From JANQPX01 sp039197065 (GTDB taxonomy: Bacteria > Pseudomonadota > Alphaproteobacteria > Geminicoccales > Geminicoccaceae): DNA of 64,000 nucleotides. The notes under the pieces were generated by a model that made no database searches, was not told the origin of the DNA, and was given only the letters and a program-made list of their open reading frames with translations. Made by a program: the position numbers and the translations under genes. The DNA lies in assembly GCA_039197065.1 (NCBI GenBank), contig JBCCUL010000001.1:372001-436000 (forward strand), read 5' to 3'. Below are positions 7,635-15,233 of the stretch, piece by piece. Numbering within the stretch: the first letter of the stretch is position 1; every line of letters begins with the position of its first letter.

Positions 7635-8801
7635 TCACGCCAATGCCGGTTCGGCACCGGCGGTTTGGAAGGCGGCTTTGAGGCCGACTTCATCCACAGT
7701 CTTGCCAACCGCCATGACGCGCGGCTGTTCATCATCTCTGGCGGCAAAGGCCGACATGGTGGCGCGGCCGCCGGCAACGCCGAACTGCACCCAGCCACCG
7801 CCCGCACGGGCGATGCCCTTGACCCGTTCAACCTCGCCGTAATCGCCGGCTGCGATTTTCTCCAAGAGCGGGCGCAGACGCGATGCGTCAAATGAGCCGA
7901 CGAGACCCGTACTCCAGGACTTCAGGCCTCGTGCATGAGTATCGCCTTGATCCTGATCAAGTCTGCTCGCTGCTTCGCCCAAGGAACTGGCCGTCGCCAC
8001 CCTTTTCAGATCTTTAACGTCCGTTGCGGAGCTTTGGTTCGGTTTTCTTGAAGCCAGGCTCCAATACCAGAGCGCGGCCGCCGGTATGGGCAAGACAAGC
8101 AGCCAATGTTCCAGAATGGCAAGCGCCAGGAGCACGGTAAGGAACGTGTAGCCCGCCGCTTCAAAGGCCGAGGCGTCCGATGCGAATGCCTTTTGTCCGA
8201 GGATCACCGCAATCACCGTCGAGACCGTGACGGAGACCGGGAAGAGCAGGTTCATCGGCTTTTTGGTGAGATAGCTCTTCAGGAAGCCCAGATGCTCCGG
8301 CAGGAACTCTTCGTTCAGATTGCGTACGCCCAGGAACACGTTGAGCTTGGCGCTGAGTTTCATCCCCCAGAGCATCAAGAAGGTCCAAGCGCCGATCTGG
8401 TTGGCGCCGCCCCAGGTAAGCCAGACGATGGCGATAGCGGCAGCCAGAATGGCGAGCTCATGCCAAAGGCAGGTTTGCGCCGCATGGCGAAAGCGGCGCC
8501 AGCCGACACTGTCCTCCGGGCAGGGCTCCCGGCGCGGGCCGGTGACATAGCCCATGAAGAAGGCCATTTCCTGCCAGCCATAGGCGAGAAGACCGAAGGT
8601 GAAGGCTAGGTATGCACCGCTTAGGGCGGCGTCGTTGGAGGTTGCAGCGAGGCCCCACAGACAGACACCGAGAATGACCGTCGCGCCGAGCATGCTCCAG
8701 CGAAATGTACGCTTAGGCAGCCCATCCAGATACATGATGATGCCGGTACTGAACCACCAGACGAAGAGAGCAAACAGCGCTGGATAGACATGCTCGGTCA
8801 A
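7635..8801 (-). CDS. puhE: PuhE photosynthesis protein with an extra CobW-C-like C-terminal domain
   Basis: Residues 1-255 are a typical PuhE (DUF3623) multi-spanning membrane protein of the bacteriochlorophyll/reaction-centre assembly cluster, for example TGIIMYLDGLPKRTFRWSM and GYGWQEMAFFMGYVTGPRR-like segments. Residues about 255-388 are extra: a linker, then LRPLLEKIAAGDYGEVERVKGIAR with GWVQFGVAGGR and MAVGKTVDEVGLKAAF. That pattern resembles the C-terminal domain of CobW/COG0523 metal-chaperone GTPases, without the GTPase part. Usual PuhE proteins end near residue 270-290. The gene lies between acsF (18 bp) and hemA. The domain assignment is by eye. Confidence 0.8.
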   Translation of the reverse strand: MTEHVYPALFALFVWWFSTGIIMYLDGLPKRTFRWSMLGATVILGVCLWGLAATSNDAALSGAYLAFTFGLLAYGWQEMAFFMGYVTGPRREPCPEDSVGWRRFRHAAQTCLWHELAILAAAIAIVWLTWGGANQIGAWTFLMLWGMKLSAKLNVFLGVRNLNEEFLPEHLGFLKSYLTKKPMNLLFPVSVTVSTVIAVILGQKAFASDASAFEAAGYTFLTVLLALAILEHWLLVLPIPAAALWYWSLASRKPNQSSATDVKDLKRVATASSLGEAASRLDQDQGDTHARGLKSWSTGLVGSFDASRLRPLLEKIAAGDYGEVERVKGIARAGGGWVQFGVAGGRATMSAFAARDDEQPRVMAVGKTVDEVGLKAAFQTAGAEPALA

Positions 8802-8819
8802 GACGGCGTCTCCCAGCGC

Positions 8820-9887
8820 CTACCAGGCCGGCGCCAGACGAATGCTATCAGGCTCCGGCACTTTTTTCGGCGACATGAAGAAGAGGCGCGCAAAGATGAG
8901 GGCTGCGGATCCCATCCCGCCAACACGCTTAATCATGCCGCTGATGCCACCTTTAGCCTTGCCTTCATTGATCCTGGCGTTGATGGCCACCAGTTTCTCA
9001 AGTCGTTCCTTGAACAGCGGATTGTCCAGATCGAGCTCGACCGGGAAGACCTGGCGCGAGATCTCGGAAGTGATCTTGAAGACCTGGAAGCCATATTCCG
9101 CAGGATCGACGTTCAGGGCTTTGTGGAACACCGGGCGCGCGTGATCGCGCACATACATGGTTGCGAACACGGCCAGAAGGAAGAAACGCACCCAGAGCTT
9201 GTTGAGCCCGCTCAGATATTGCGGGTTGGCGTGCATCAAAAGCGCGAAGGCCTCGCCGTGGCGGAACTCGTCATTGCACCACTTCTCGAACCACTTGAAG
9301 ATTGGATGAAAGCGGTTGTCCGGGTTCTTCTCGAGGTGACGGAAGATCGTGATATAGCGCGCATAGCCGATCTTCTCGGAGAGATAGGTAGCGTAGAAGA
9401 TGAACTTCGGCTTGAAGAAGGTGTATTTCTTGGTCTTGGTCAGAAACCCTAGATCGACGCCGATGTCGAAGTCCTTGAGCGCTTCGTTGATGAAGCCGGC
9501 ATGACGGGATTCGTCGCGGCTCATATAGGTGAAGAGCTCCTTGATGTCGGGGTTGGTGATTCGCTTCTTGATCTCGGCATAGAGAACGCAGCCGGAAAAC
9601 TCGGCGGTGAGCGAGCTGATCAGAAAATCGATGAACTCTTTTCGAAGATCCTCGGGCAGGGATCTGATCGCGTTGTCGAACTCAGGCGTACGCTTGAAGT
9701 GACCCCGGTTCGGATCGGACTTCATCTCCGCCATGAGCTTGTCCCATTCCTCGCGCACCGATTCGATGTTCAGGCGGTCCATCGCCTTGAAATCAGTGGT
9801 GTAGAAACGCGGGCTGAGAATGGTGTTCTCCTGCGCTTTCTCGGTAGACGAGTTCGGCGCCTTCTTGGCAGCAGCGGCGGCAGTCAT
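8820..9887 (-). CDS. acsF: Mg-protoporphyrin IX monomethyl ester aerobic (oxidative) cyclase
   Basis: Diiron enzyme of 355 residues that uses O2 to form the isocyclic E ring, yielding protochlorophyllide. Diiron-ligand motifs are seen in LTAEFSGCVLYAEIKKR, SRDESRHAGF and WCNDEFRHGEAFAL. Its presence implies pigment synthesis with oxygen available; the oxygen-independent BchE is not in this window. The ATG at 9887 follows AGGAGAGG and overlaps the stop of orf98 as ATGA. A longer frame to 9974 is antisense to nothing useful and rejected. Confidence 0.95.
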   Translation of the reverse strand: MTAAAAAKKAPNSSTEKAQENTILSPRFYTTDFKAMDRLNIESVREEWDKLMAEMKSDPNRGHFKRTPEFDNAIRSLPEDLRKEFIDFLISSLTAEFSGCVLYAEIKKRITNPDIKELFTYMSRDESRHAGFINEALKDFDIGVDLGFLTKTKKYTFFKPKFIFYATYLSEKIGYARYITIFRHLEKNPDNRFHPIFKWFEKWCNDEFRHGEAFALLMHANPQYLSGLNKLWVRFFLLAVFATMYVRDHARPVFHKALNVDPAEYGFQVFKITSEISRQVFPVELDLDNPLFKERLEKLVAINARINEGKAKGGISGMIKRVGGMGSAALIFARLFFMSPKKVPEPDSIRLAPAW

Positions 9888-10180
9888 AGGTCCTCTCCTG
9901 AGGTAAAGCTGAATTCGCAAAGCTCCATGAGTTCGAAGCGGCCCGTGAACTTGGCCCAGCGCCGGCCCAGCCAAGTCGCCTGGCGGATGGTGGCTGTACG
10001 TTCGAACTCGCCTTTTTCGCCGAACGGAACTTCGATCGGCGGGCCGTGAACCTCGACCTCGTCGCCCGGCTCGATCTTGACGTCGCCTTCAAGCTCGACA
10101 TGGGCGTTGAGGAATTCGTTGGTGTGTTCGACCTTGACGATGCACGGCACATCGAAGGTGCGTTTCGACTCCATAAACAT
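9884..10180 (-). CDS. Conserved small protein between puhC and acsF
   Basis: A 98-residue soluble protein without signal peptide or membrane segment. A small conserved open reading frame at this place is known from other purple-bacterial puh-acsF clusters, where it is of unknown function. The charged, beta-rich stretch VELEGDVKIEPGDEVEVHGPPIEV suggests a compact barrel-like fold. It is coupled to acsF by an ATGA overlap, so a role in cyclase activity or assembly is a fair guess. An alternative ATG lies two codons in. Confidence 0.75.
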   Translation of the reverse strand: MFMESKRTFDVPCIVKVEHTNEFLNAHVELEGDVKIEPGDEVEVHGPPIEVPFGEKGEFERTATIRQATWLGRRWAKFTGRFELMELCEFSFTSGEDL

Positions 10181-10210
10181 GATGACATCGATCCAATGCT
10201 ACAGATCCAA

Positions 10211-10693
10211 TCATCGTTTATCGGAAACGCTCGATGTCATCAATTCCTCGAAGGACTGAGCAATCTCGCCGCGATAGGAGGCGAGGCTGATCGTGCGCCC
10301 GGTTGCCGGGTCCGCGATCATCAGCTTGCCATTGATTCTGCGCTGCAGGTGAAAGGCGGCGTCATAATCCGCGCCTGAGAGCCTGCGTTCGTTGACCATG
10401 CTCCGCACCACCATCCGGACAAACCCGTTGGCGCCGGGTGCGAACGTGGCGATCTGGCTTTCGTCGGCCGCGTCCAGCACCAGCATGCTGCCGTCCGGCC
10501 GATGCTCAAAGCGAAGACGCCGGCTGTCACCGGCGGCCTCCGCTGCAAGCAGTTCCGATTTTATGGTCTGTTGTCCAGCTTCCTCAGGCATACGTTTGGC
10601 GACGGCGGCGAACACCATCGCCGTCACCATCATGATCCCCGCTCCGATCAGAAGCGGCTTCGGGATTTCGGCACGGTATTCAGGCTTTGCCAT
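10211..10693 (-). CDS. puhC: Photosynthetic complex assembly protein PuhC
   Basis: About 160 residues with one N-terminal membrane segment (KPLLIGAGIMMVTAMVFAAV) and a periplasmic domain. The part RRLRFEHRPDGSMLVLDAADESQIATFAPGANGFVR-like region carries the PuhC pattern. It helps assemble or organise the reaction centre/LH1 core complex. The ATG at 10693 is set by a GAGGAGAA site; it follows puhB by 10 bp. Confidence 0.88.
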   Translation of the reverse strand: MAKPEYRAEIPKPLLIGAGIMMVTAMVFAAVAKRMPEEAGQQTIKSELLAAEAAGDSRRLRFEHRPDGSMLVLDAADESQIATFAPGANGFVRMVVRSMVNERRLSGADYDAAFHLQRRINGKLMIADPATGRTISLASYRGEIAQSFEELMTSSVSDKR

Positions 10694-10703
10694 CGTCTTC
10701 TCC

Positions 10704-11366
10704 TCAAGCCGTCGCCAGGCCATGATCCGCAGCGGCGTTTACGGTCCGCTTCGCGGCCAGCGGCAACGTCATCTGCCCCTCGGGCAGGGCCGACGCCATC
10801 GCCTCGGCAAGGATGGATGCAATTTTTTCCGCTTCGGGCACGCTTCTAAGCATCGGCTCCGGCTTGGTCAGGCGCCAGGGCCTTGCGTGCGGCCACAGAT
10901 GCAGCCAGGCGAGCTTGTCCTTACCTTTGATGGTGAGCGGAATATCACCGGCGCCGTCGCCAAACTTCCGAAGCGCTGCCGTTTCGATCCTCGAGAACGG
11001 CAGATTGATGGTGATCGGAAGCGCTATGCCAAAGCGCATCACCACGCGCCGGTTGGTGATGGTGTATATCGTCGAACGCGCGAGAAAGAAGGCCAGTCCG
11101 AAGATGATCGCGACAAGCGCGACTGCCAGCAGTAGCGGCAGGAGGAGCGACTGCGCAACGGCAAGCCCGCCCATGCCGTCGGAGAGGCCGCTCACCGCGA
11201 ACCAGCCGAGCAGGATGGTGCAATAGGCGATCACCGGCTTCAGATACAATCCACGCTTGGCAAGGCCGATCCAGTCAGGCTTGCCCTGCCAGAGCATGCG
11301 CTCACCCTCGGGCAGGAGTTCGGGCAGGCCCGGCACGGGTTCAACGGCGAATTCGTCGTCGCTCAT
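10704..11366 (-). CDS. puhB: Photosynthetic complex assembly protein PuhB
   Basis: A 220-residue membrane protein with a bacterial PH-like domain (IYTITNRRVVMRFGIALPIT) after hydrophobic segments, as in PuhB of Rhodobacter. PuhB promotes assembly of the reaction centre. The start LPEGERMLWQGKPDW is the common PH-protein opening. It overlaps puhA by ATGA. Confidence 0.9.
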   Translation of the reverse strand: MSDDEFAVEPVPGLPELLPEGERMLWQGKPDWIGLAKRGLYLKPVIAYCTILLGWFAVSGLSDGMGGLAVAQSLLLPLLLAVALVAIIFGLAFFLARSTIYTITNRRVVMRFGIALPITINLPFSRIETAALRKFGDGAGDIPLTIKGKDKLAWLHLWPHARPWRLTKPEPMLRSVPEAEKIASILAEAMASALPEGQMTLPLAAKRTVNAAADHGLATA

Positions 11367-12133
11367 AGCAGGGGCTCCTGTCGACCGGGATGGGCATAGA
11401 GCGTGGCGCCTGCGAAATAGGCCTGGATCTTCTCTTCTTCGAGCATCGTGATCGACGCATCATTCGCGGTCGCAGGCACCTTGGCGAATTGATCGCTGTA
11501 AAGCGCGTTCACATGCACACGGCCATCGGCCTTGCCGACCGGCTTGACGACCTTGGCCATGGTCATCGGGACGAGAACCTTGCGATCGCCATCGGCGAGT
11601 TGCACCTCGAGATAGCGAACCAGAGCTTCGGACTTGTCGACCCAAAGGTCGATGATGGTGCCGACCTGCTGATGATCGCAGGCGATGACGGCGTTACCGC
11701 GGGCGTCGTCCTTCGCCGTCGCCGGCTCGAAGCCTTCGGTTGCCCTGAGTGGAACGATTTTCGGCTCGCCTTCGACCGTCAGATCGGGTTCGTCGGCGCG
11801 CTCCGCCCAGGAGGCGGGCCCAACGCCATCCGCCATCGGATCGCCGGTCGGGACATAGGGAGCGCCGGGCCAGGGCTCACGCTTCTCGACCTTGATCTCA
11901 CGCTTTTCAAGCTCGAAATTCGGCGCCTCGGCTGTGCTGCCGTCGCGGAGCTGGAAGGTCTTCGGATCCGGGATCAACAGGAAGCCGCGCGCCTTCTGAC
12001 CCTCCGGCTCAGCCACCAGCGGGTAACCTTCGCGCCTGTCTTCCTGACGCAGATAGAAAATCAGGCAGGCGAAAAAGATCCAGAACAGATAAAGGCAGAT
12101 CTGTGCGAAATCGATCGTGGCGCCAAACTGCAT
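11363..12133 (-). CDS. puhA: Photosynthetic reaction centre H subunit
   Basis: A 256-residue protein with a single N-terminal membrane helix (FAQICLYLFWIFFACLIFYL) followed by RQEDRREGYPL, then a large cytoplasmic PRC-barrel domain with DLWVDKSEALVRYLEV. It caps the L/M subunits and gates proton transfer to QB. The L and M genes (pufL, pufM) are not in this window. The gene lies 21 bp after lhaA and is coupled to puhB. Confidence 0.95.
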   Translation of the reverse strand: MQFGATIDFAQICLYLFWIFFACLIFYLRQEDRREGYPLVAEPEGQKARGFLLIPDPKTFQLRDGSTAEAPNFELEKREIKVEKREPWPGAPYVPTGDPMADGVGPASWAERADEPDLTVEGEPKIVPLRATEGFEPATAKDDARGNAVIACDHQQVGTIIDLWVDKSEALVRYLEVQLADGDRKVLVPMTMAKVVKPVGKADGRVHVNALYSDQFAKVPATANDASITMLEEEKIQAYFAGATLYAHPGRQEPLL

Positions 12134-12154
12134 AACGTATCTCCTTTTAACCTC

Positions 12155-13591
12155 CTAGCCGGGGAACTCGGCCAGGCCAAATGACGATGACGGACGTGCG
12201 GGTGAAGCATCGGACCGGCGCACCAGCGGGCCGACGGCGACCAAGGTCGCGAATAACAGGAAGAGTTCGATGTGATAGACGACGCTATAGCCTGCGGCCT
12301 GCGTCACCAGAGCGGGACCAAGCGCACCGGCTTCGGCAAGATTGCCGACGGCGTCCCTTATCGCGCCGCCAAGCGCGATGGCGATGCCGGCAGCGCTCGC
12401 CTGCACGGCGCCCCAGGCGCCGAGTGCCAGACCAGCGCGTCCTTTCGGCGCAAGTTCCATGGCGGCGGTCAGCATGCCAACGGCGAAAAGCCCGCCGCCG
12501 AGACCGATGAGCGATGTACCGACGCGGAATAGATTGGCGGAGCCGAGCGGATCGGCAAGGATGACAGCGGCGAAGGCAAAAAGTCCGATCACAGCACCGA
12601 GGCCCGCGATCCGGAATGGATCAGCCCCCTTTGAGAGCCGCCTTGCCGCATAGGCGAAGCCGACCAGCGAGCCGCCAGCAAGCAACGCCGTCAACAAGGT
12701 CGTTTGGCTGACGGACAGGCCCAGAACCTCACCGCCATAGGGTTCGAGCAGAATGTCCTGCATGCTGAACGCCGCGGTGCCGAGACCAATCGCCACCAGC
12801 GTGCGCAGCGCGTGGGGGGTTTCCCGATAGCCCGCCCAGGCTTCCTTGAATGAGGGGCGCTCGCGTTTGGGATCGGTAAGCTTCGGATTGCGCGGTTCCT
12901 GTTGCCAAAGCGCGATGATGTTCAGGAAAAGGGCCACGCCAGCGGCACTTTGCAGAACCTGGATCAGACGGACGGGATGAAAGTCCTGAAGCGCCCAGCT
13001 GAACACGACGGAGCTTGCGACCATGCCGAGCAGCAGCATAACGTAAAGCAGGGCGACCACGCGCGGCCGGGCGTCGCTGGGGGCGAGATCGGTGGCGAGC
13101 GCCAGGCCCGCGGTCTGCGACGTATGAAGGCCATAGCCGATCATCAAAAACGCAATGGCCGCGCCCGCATGGCCGACGATGTTGGGGCCGGGGTAGAACG
13201 GATCGGACAAGGCCATCAGTGCAAAGGGCATGACGGCGATGCCGCCGAACATGATCAGCGTGCCGAACCAGATATAGGGTACCCGTCGCCAGCCGAGGAC
13301 GGATTTGTGATTATCCGAGCGGTGACCGATCAGGGCGCGGAAGGGCGCGAAGAGAAGCGGCAGCGCCACCATCAGCGAGACCAGCCACGCCGGCACGTAA
13401 AGTTCGACGATCATGACGCGATTCAGGGTGCCGTTCAGCAGCACCAGTGCCATGCCGATCGAGACCTGGAAGAGCGACAGACGCAAAAGCCGGCCAAGCG
13501 GCAGTTCCTTGGTGGCGGCATCGGCAAAGGGTAGGAATTTCGGGCCGATGCCGACCCAGAAGCTAGCCATTTTTTGCTGCAGACCGCTCAT
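12155..13591 (-). CDS. lhaA: LhaA, light-harvesting complex 1 assembly protein (PucC family)
   Basis: A 12-helix major-facilitator-type membrane protein of 478 residues from the BCD/PucC family, which delivers bacteriochlorophyll or helps LH1 assembly. Typical parts are RLSLFQVSIGMALVLLNGTL, NRVMIVEL and RALIGHRSDNHKS. The start ATG at 13591 overlaps the bchM stop as ATGA; the longer frame upstream is not used. Its place between bchM and puhA is the classic one. Confidence 0.93.
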   Translation of the reverse strand: MSGLQQKMASFWVGIGPKFLPFADAATKELPLGRLLRLSLFQVSIGMALVLLNGTLNRVMIVELYVPAWLVSLMVALPLLFAPFRALIGHRSDNHKSVLGWRRVPYIWFGTLIMFGGIAVMPFALMALSDPFYPGPNIVGHAGAAIAFLMIGYGLHTSQTAGLALATDLAPSDARPRVVALLYVMLLLGMVASSVVFSWALQDFHPVRLIQVLQSAAGVALFLNIIALWQQEPRNPKLTDPKRERPSFKEAWAGYRETPHALRTLVAIGLGTAAFSMQDILLEPYGGEVLGLSVSQTTLLTALLAGGSLVGFAYAARRLSKGADPFRIAGLGAVIGLFAFAAVILADPLGSANLFRVGTSLIGLGGGLFAVGMLTAAMELAPKGRAGLALGAWGAVQASAAGIAIALGGAIRDAVGNLAEAGALGPALVTQAAGYSVVYHIELFLLFATLVAVGPLVRRSDASPARPSSSFGLAEFPG

Positions 13592-14289
13592 GCCGGCATC
13601 AGCTCCAGAGCTTGAGAGGTGTAAAAGCCGGAAGCGATCTTCTTCGTCTTGCCAGGGCACCAGCCGGCGAGCCGATCGTCGGATCTGATCGCGGTCTGAA
13701 GTGCCTCTGCGGCAACCGGCTCGATGGCAGGCGCCCGATCGCTCTTCGGGAACATGCGGCCGACGGTGTGCATCAAGGCGAGGGCAGGGGTCTTCGGCGC
13801 GAAGGTGAACAGCACACCGGAGCTGGCGCGCTCGGTAAAGCCGGAAAGGGCGTCGACGATATCCTCGGCAACGTAGTGGATGAGGCTGTCCATCGAGACC
13901 ACATAGTCGAACTGACCGGTGCTCGGATCGAGCATGTCGCCGGCGCGAAATTCGACGCGTCCGTTCAGCTCTTCCGGTGTGCGCTGTCTCGCAAGATCGA
14001 CCATGGTCGGCGAGAGATCGATCGCCAGCACGTCGCCTCCGCGTTTGGCAACCTCCATCGTGAGCGCGCCCGTGCCGCAGCCGGCATCCAGCAACCGGGC
14101 GCCGCGCATGTCAGCCGGCAGCCAGGAGAGCAGCGTGTCGCGCATCGCATCGCGCCCGGCGCGCACCGTGGCGCGGATCTTGCCGACCGGCGCGTCCGAG
14201 GTCAGCTTTTCCCAGGCATCGGCGGCGGTGCGGTCGAAATAGGTTTCGAGTTCGCCGCGCCGGGTCTGATAGGTGAGGCTCTGCATCAA
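13588..14289 (-). CDS. bchM: Mg-protoporphyrin IX O-methyltransferase
   Basis: SAM-dependent methyltransferase of 233 residues that esterifies the C13 propionate of Mg-protoporphyrin. The SAM-binding motif is ARLLDAGCGTGALTMEVAKR, with VLAIDLSPTMVDLAR next and VSMDSLIHY after it. ATGA overlaps at both ends couple it to bchL and lhaA. Confidence 0.95.
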   Translation of the reverse strand: MMQSLTYQTRRGELETYFDRTAADAWEKLTSDAPVGKIRATVRAGRDAMRDTLLSWLPADMRGARLLDAGCGTGALTMEVAKRGGDVLAIDLSPTMVDLARQRTPEELNGRVEFRAGDMLDPSTGQFDYVVSMDSLIHYVAEDIVDALSGFTERASSGVLFTFAPKTPALALMHTVGRMFPKSDRAPAIEPVAAEALQTAIRSDDRLAGWCPGKTKKIASGFYTSQALELMPA

Positions 14290-15233
14290 TCGAATCCCAG
14301 AAAGTCGAAGATGTCCCGGTCCTTCATCGGGCTCGCCTGTAAGGGCTCGACGCCCGCCCAGAGCTTCGCCGCAAGCTTCAGATATTCTTCTTTGACGGCT
14401 TCGAGCTCGGGGCCGTCATCCATCTCGAAGATGGTGGATTTCTTGAGCCTGGATCGGCGGATCGCGTCCAGGTCCGGGAAGTGTGCTAACTTGTCGAGGC
14501 CGATGGTCTCGTTGAAACGATCGATCTCGTCGGTCGCCGCACTGCGATTGGCGATCACGCCGCCGATGCGCACATCGTAATTCTTCGACTTCGCGATGAT
14601 CGCGGATGCGATCCGGTTCATGGCGAAGATGCTGTCGAAGTCATTCGCGGTGACGATCAGCGCGCGCTCCGCATGCTGAAGCGGCGCTGCGAACCCGCCG
14701 CAGACCACGTCGCCGAGCACATCAAAAATTACGACATCAGTGTCTTCGAGGAGGTGGTGCTCCTTTAAGAGCTTCACGGTCTGGCCGACGACATAACCGC
14801 CGCAGCCCGTACCGGCTGGCGGGCCGCCCGCCTCGACGCACATGACGCCGTTATAGCCCTCATAGACGAAGTCCTCGATCTCTAGCTCTTCGGCATGGAA
14901 GTCGACGCCTTCGAGCACGTCGATCACCGTCGGCATCAGCTTCTTGGTCAGCGTAAACGTGCTGTCATGCTTGGGATCGCAGCCGATCTGCAGCACGCGC
15001 TTGCCGAGCTTGGAAAACGCCACCGACAGGTTGGACGACGTGGTGCTCTTGCCGATCCCGCCCTTACCGTAAACCGCAAAGACCTTCGCACCTTCGATCT
15101 CGACCTTGGGGTCCATCCTCACCTGGACACTGCCCTCGCCGTCAGGTGGGGCTGCGGGCGCTTGTCCGCCGCTCCGGGCGATCCCGGCGCCGCCTCGTCC
15201 AATGCCGGGTTGCTCGTAAACCGTCGACGTCAT
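14286..15233 (-). CDS. bchL: Dark-operative protochlorophyllide reductase, ATP-binding L subunit
   Basis: A 315-residue homodimeric Fe protein related to NifH that feeds electrons to BchN/BchB. It has the P-loop YGKGGIGKSTTSSNL, the two cluster-ligand cysteines in GTGCGGYVVGQ and GDVVCGGFAAP, and the MgATP switch region. The roughly 40-residue N-terminal extension before VFAVYGKGG is usual for BchL. Light-independent and oxygen-sensitive. ATGA overlaps link it to bchH and bchM. Confidence 0.96.
   Translation of the reverse strand: MTSTVYEQPGIGRGGAGIARSGGQAPAAPPDGEGSVQVRMDPKVEIEGAKVFAVYGKGGIGKSTTSSNLSVAFSKLGKRVLQIGCDPKHDSTFTLTKKLMPTVIDVLEGVDFHAEELEIEDFVYEGYNGVMCVEAGGPPAGTGCGGYVVGQTVKLLKEHHLLEDTDVVIFDVLGDVVCGGFAAPLQHAERALIVTANDFDSIFAMNRIASAIIAKSKNYDVRIGGVIANRSAATDEIDRFNETIGLDKLAHFPDLDAIRRSRLKKSTIFEMDDGPELEAVKEEYLKLAAKLWAGVEPLQASPMKDRDIFDFLGFD

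Noticed and set aside
6386..7891. hemA with a 97-residue N-terminal extension
   Set aside because: The extension overlaps puhE and lacks a ribosome site, whereas ATG 7600 has TGGAGG and the usual start.
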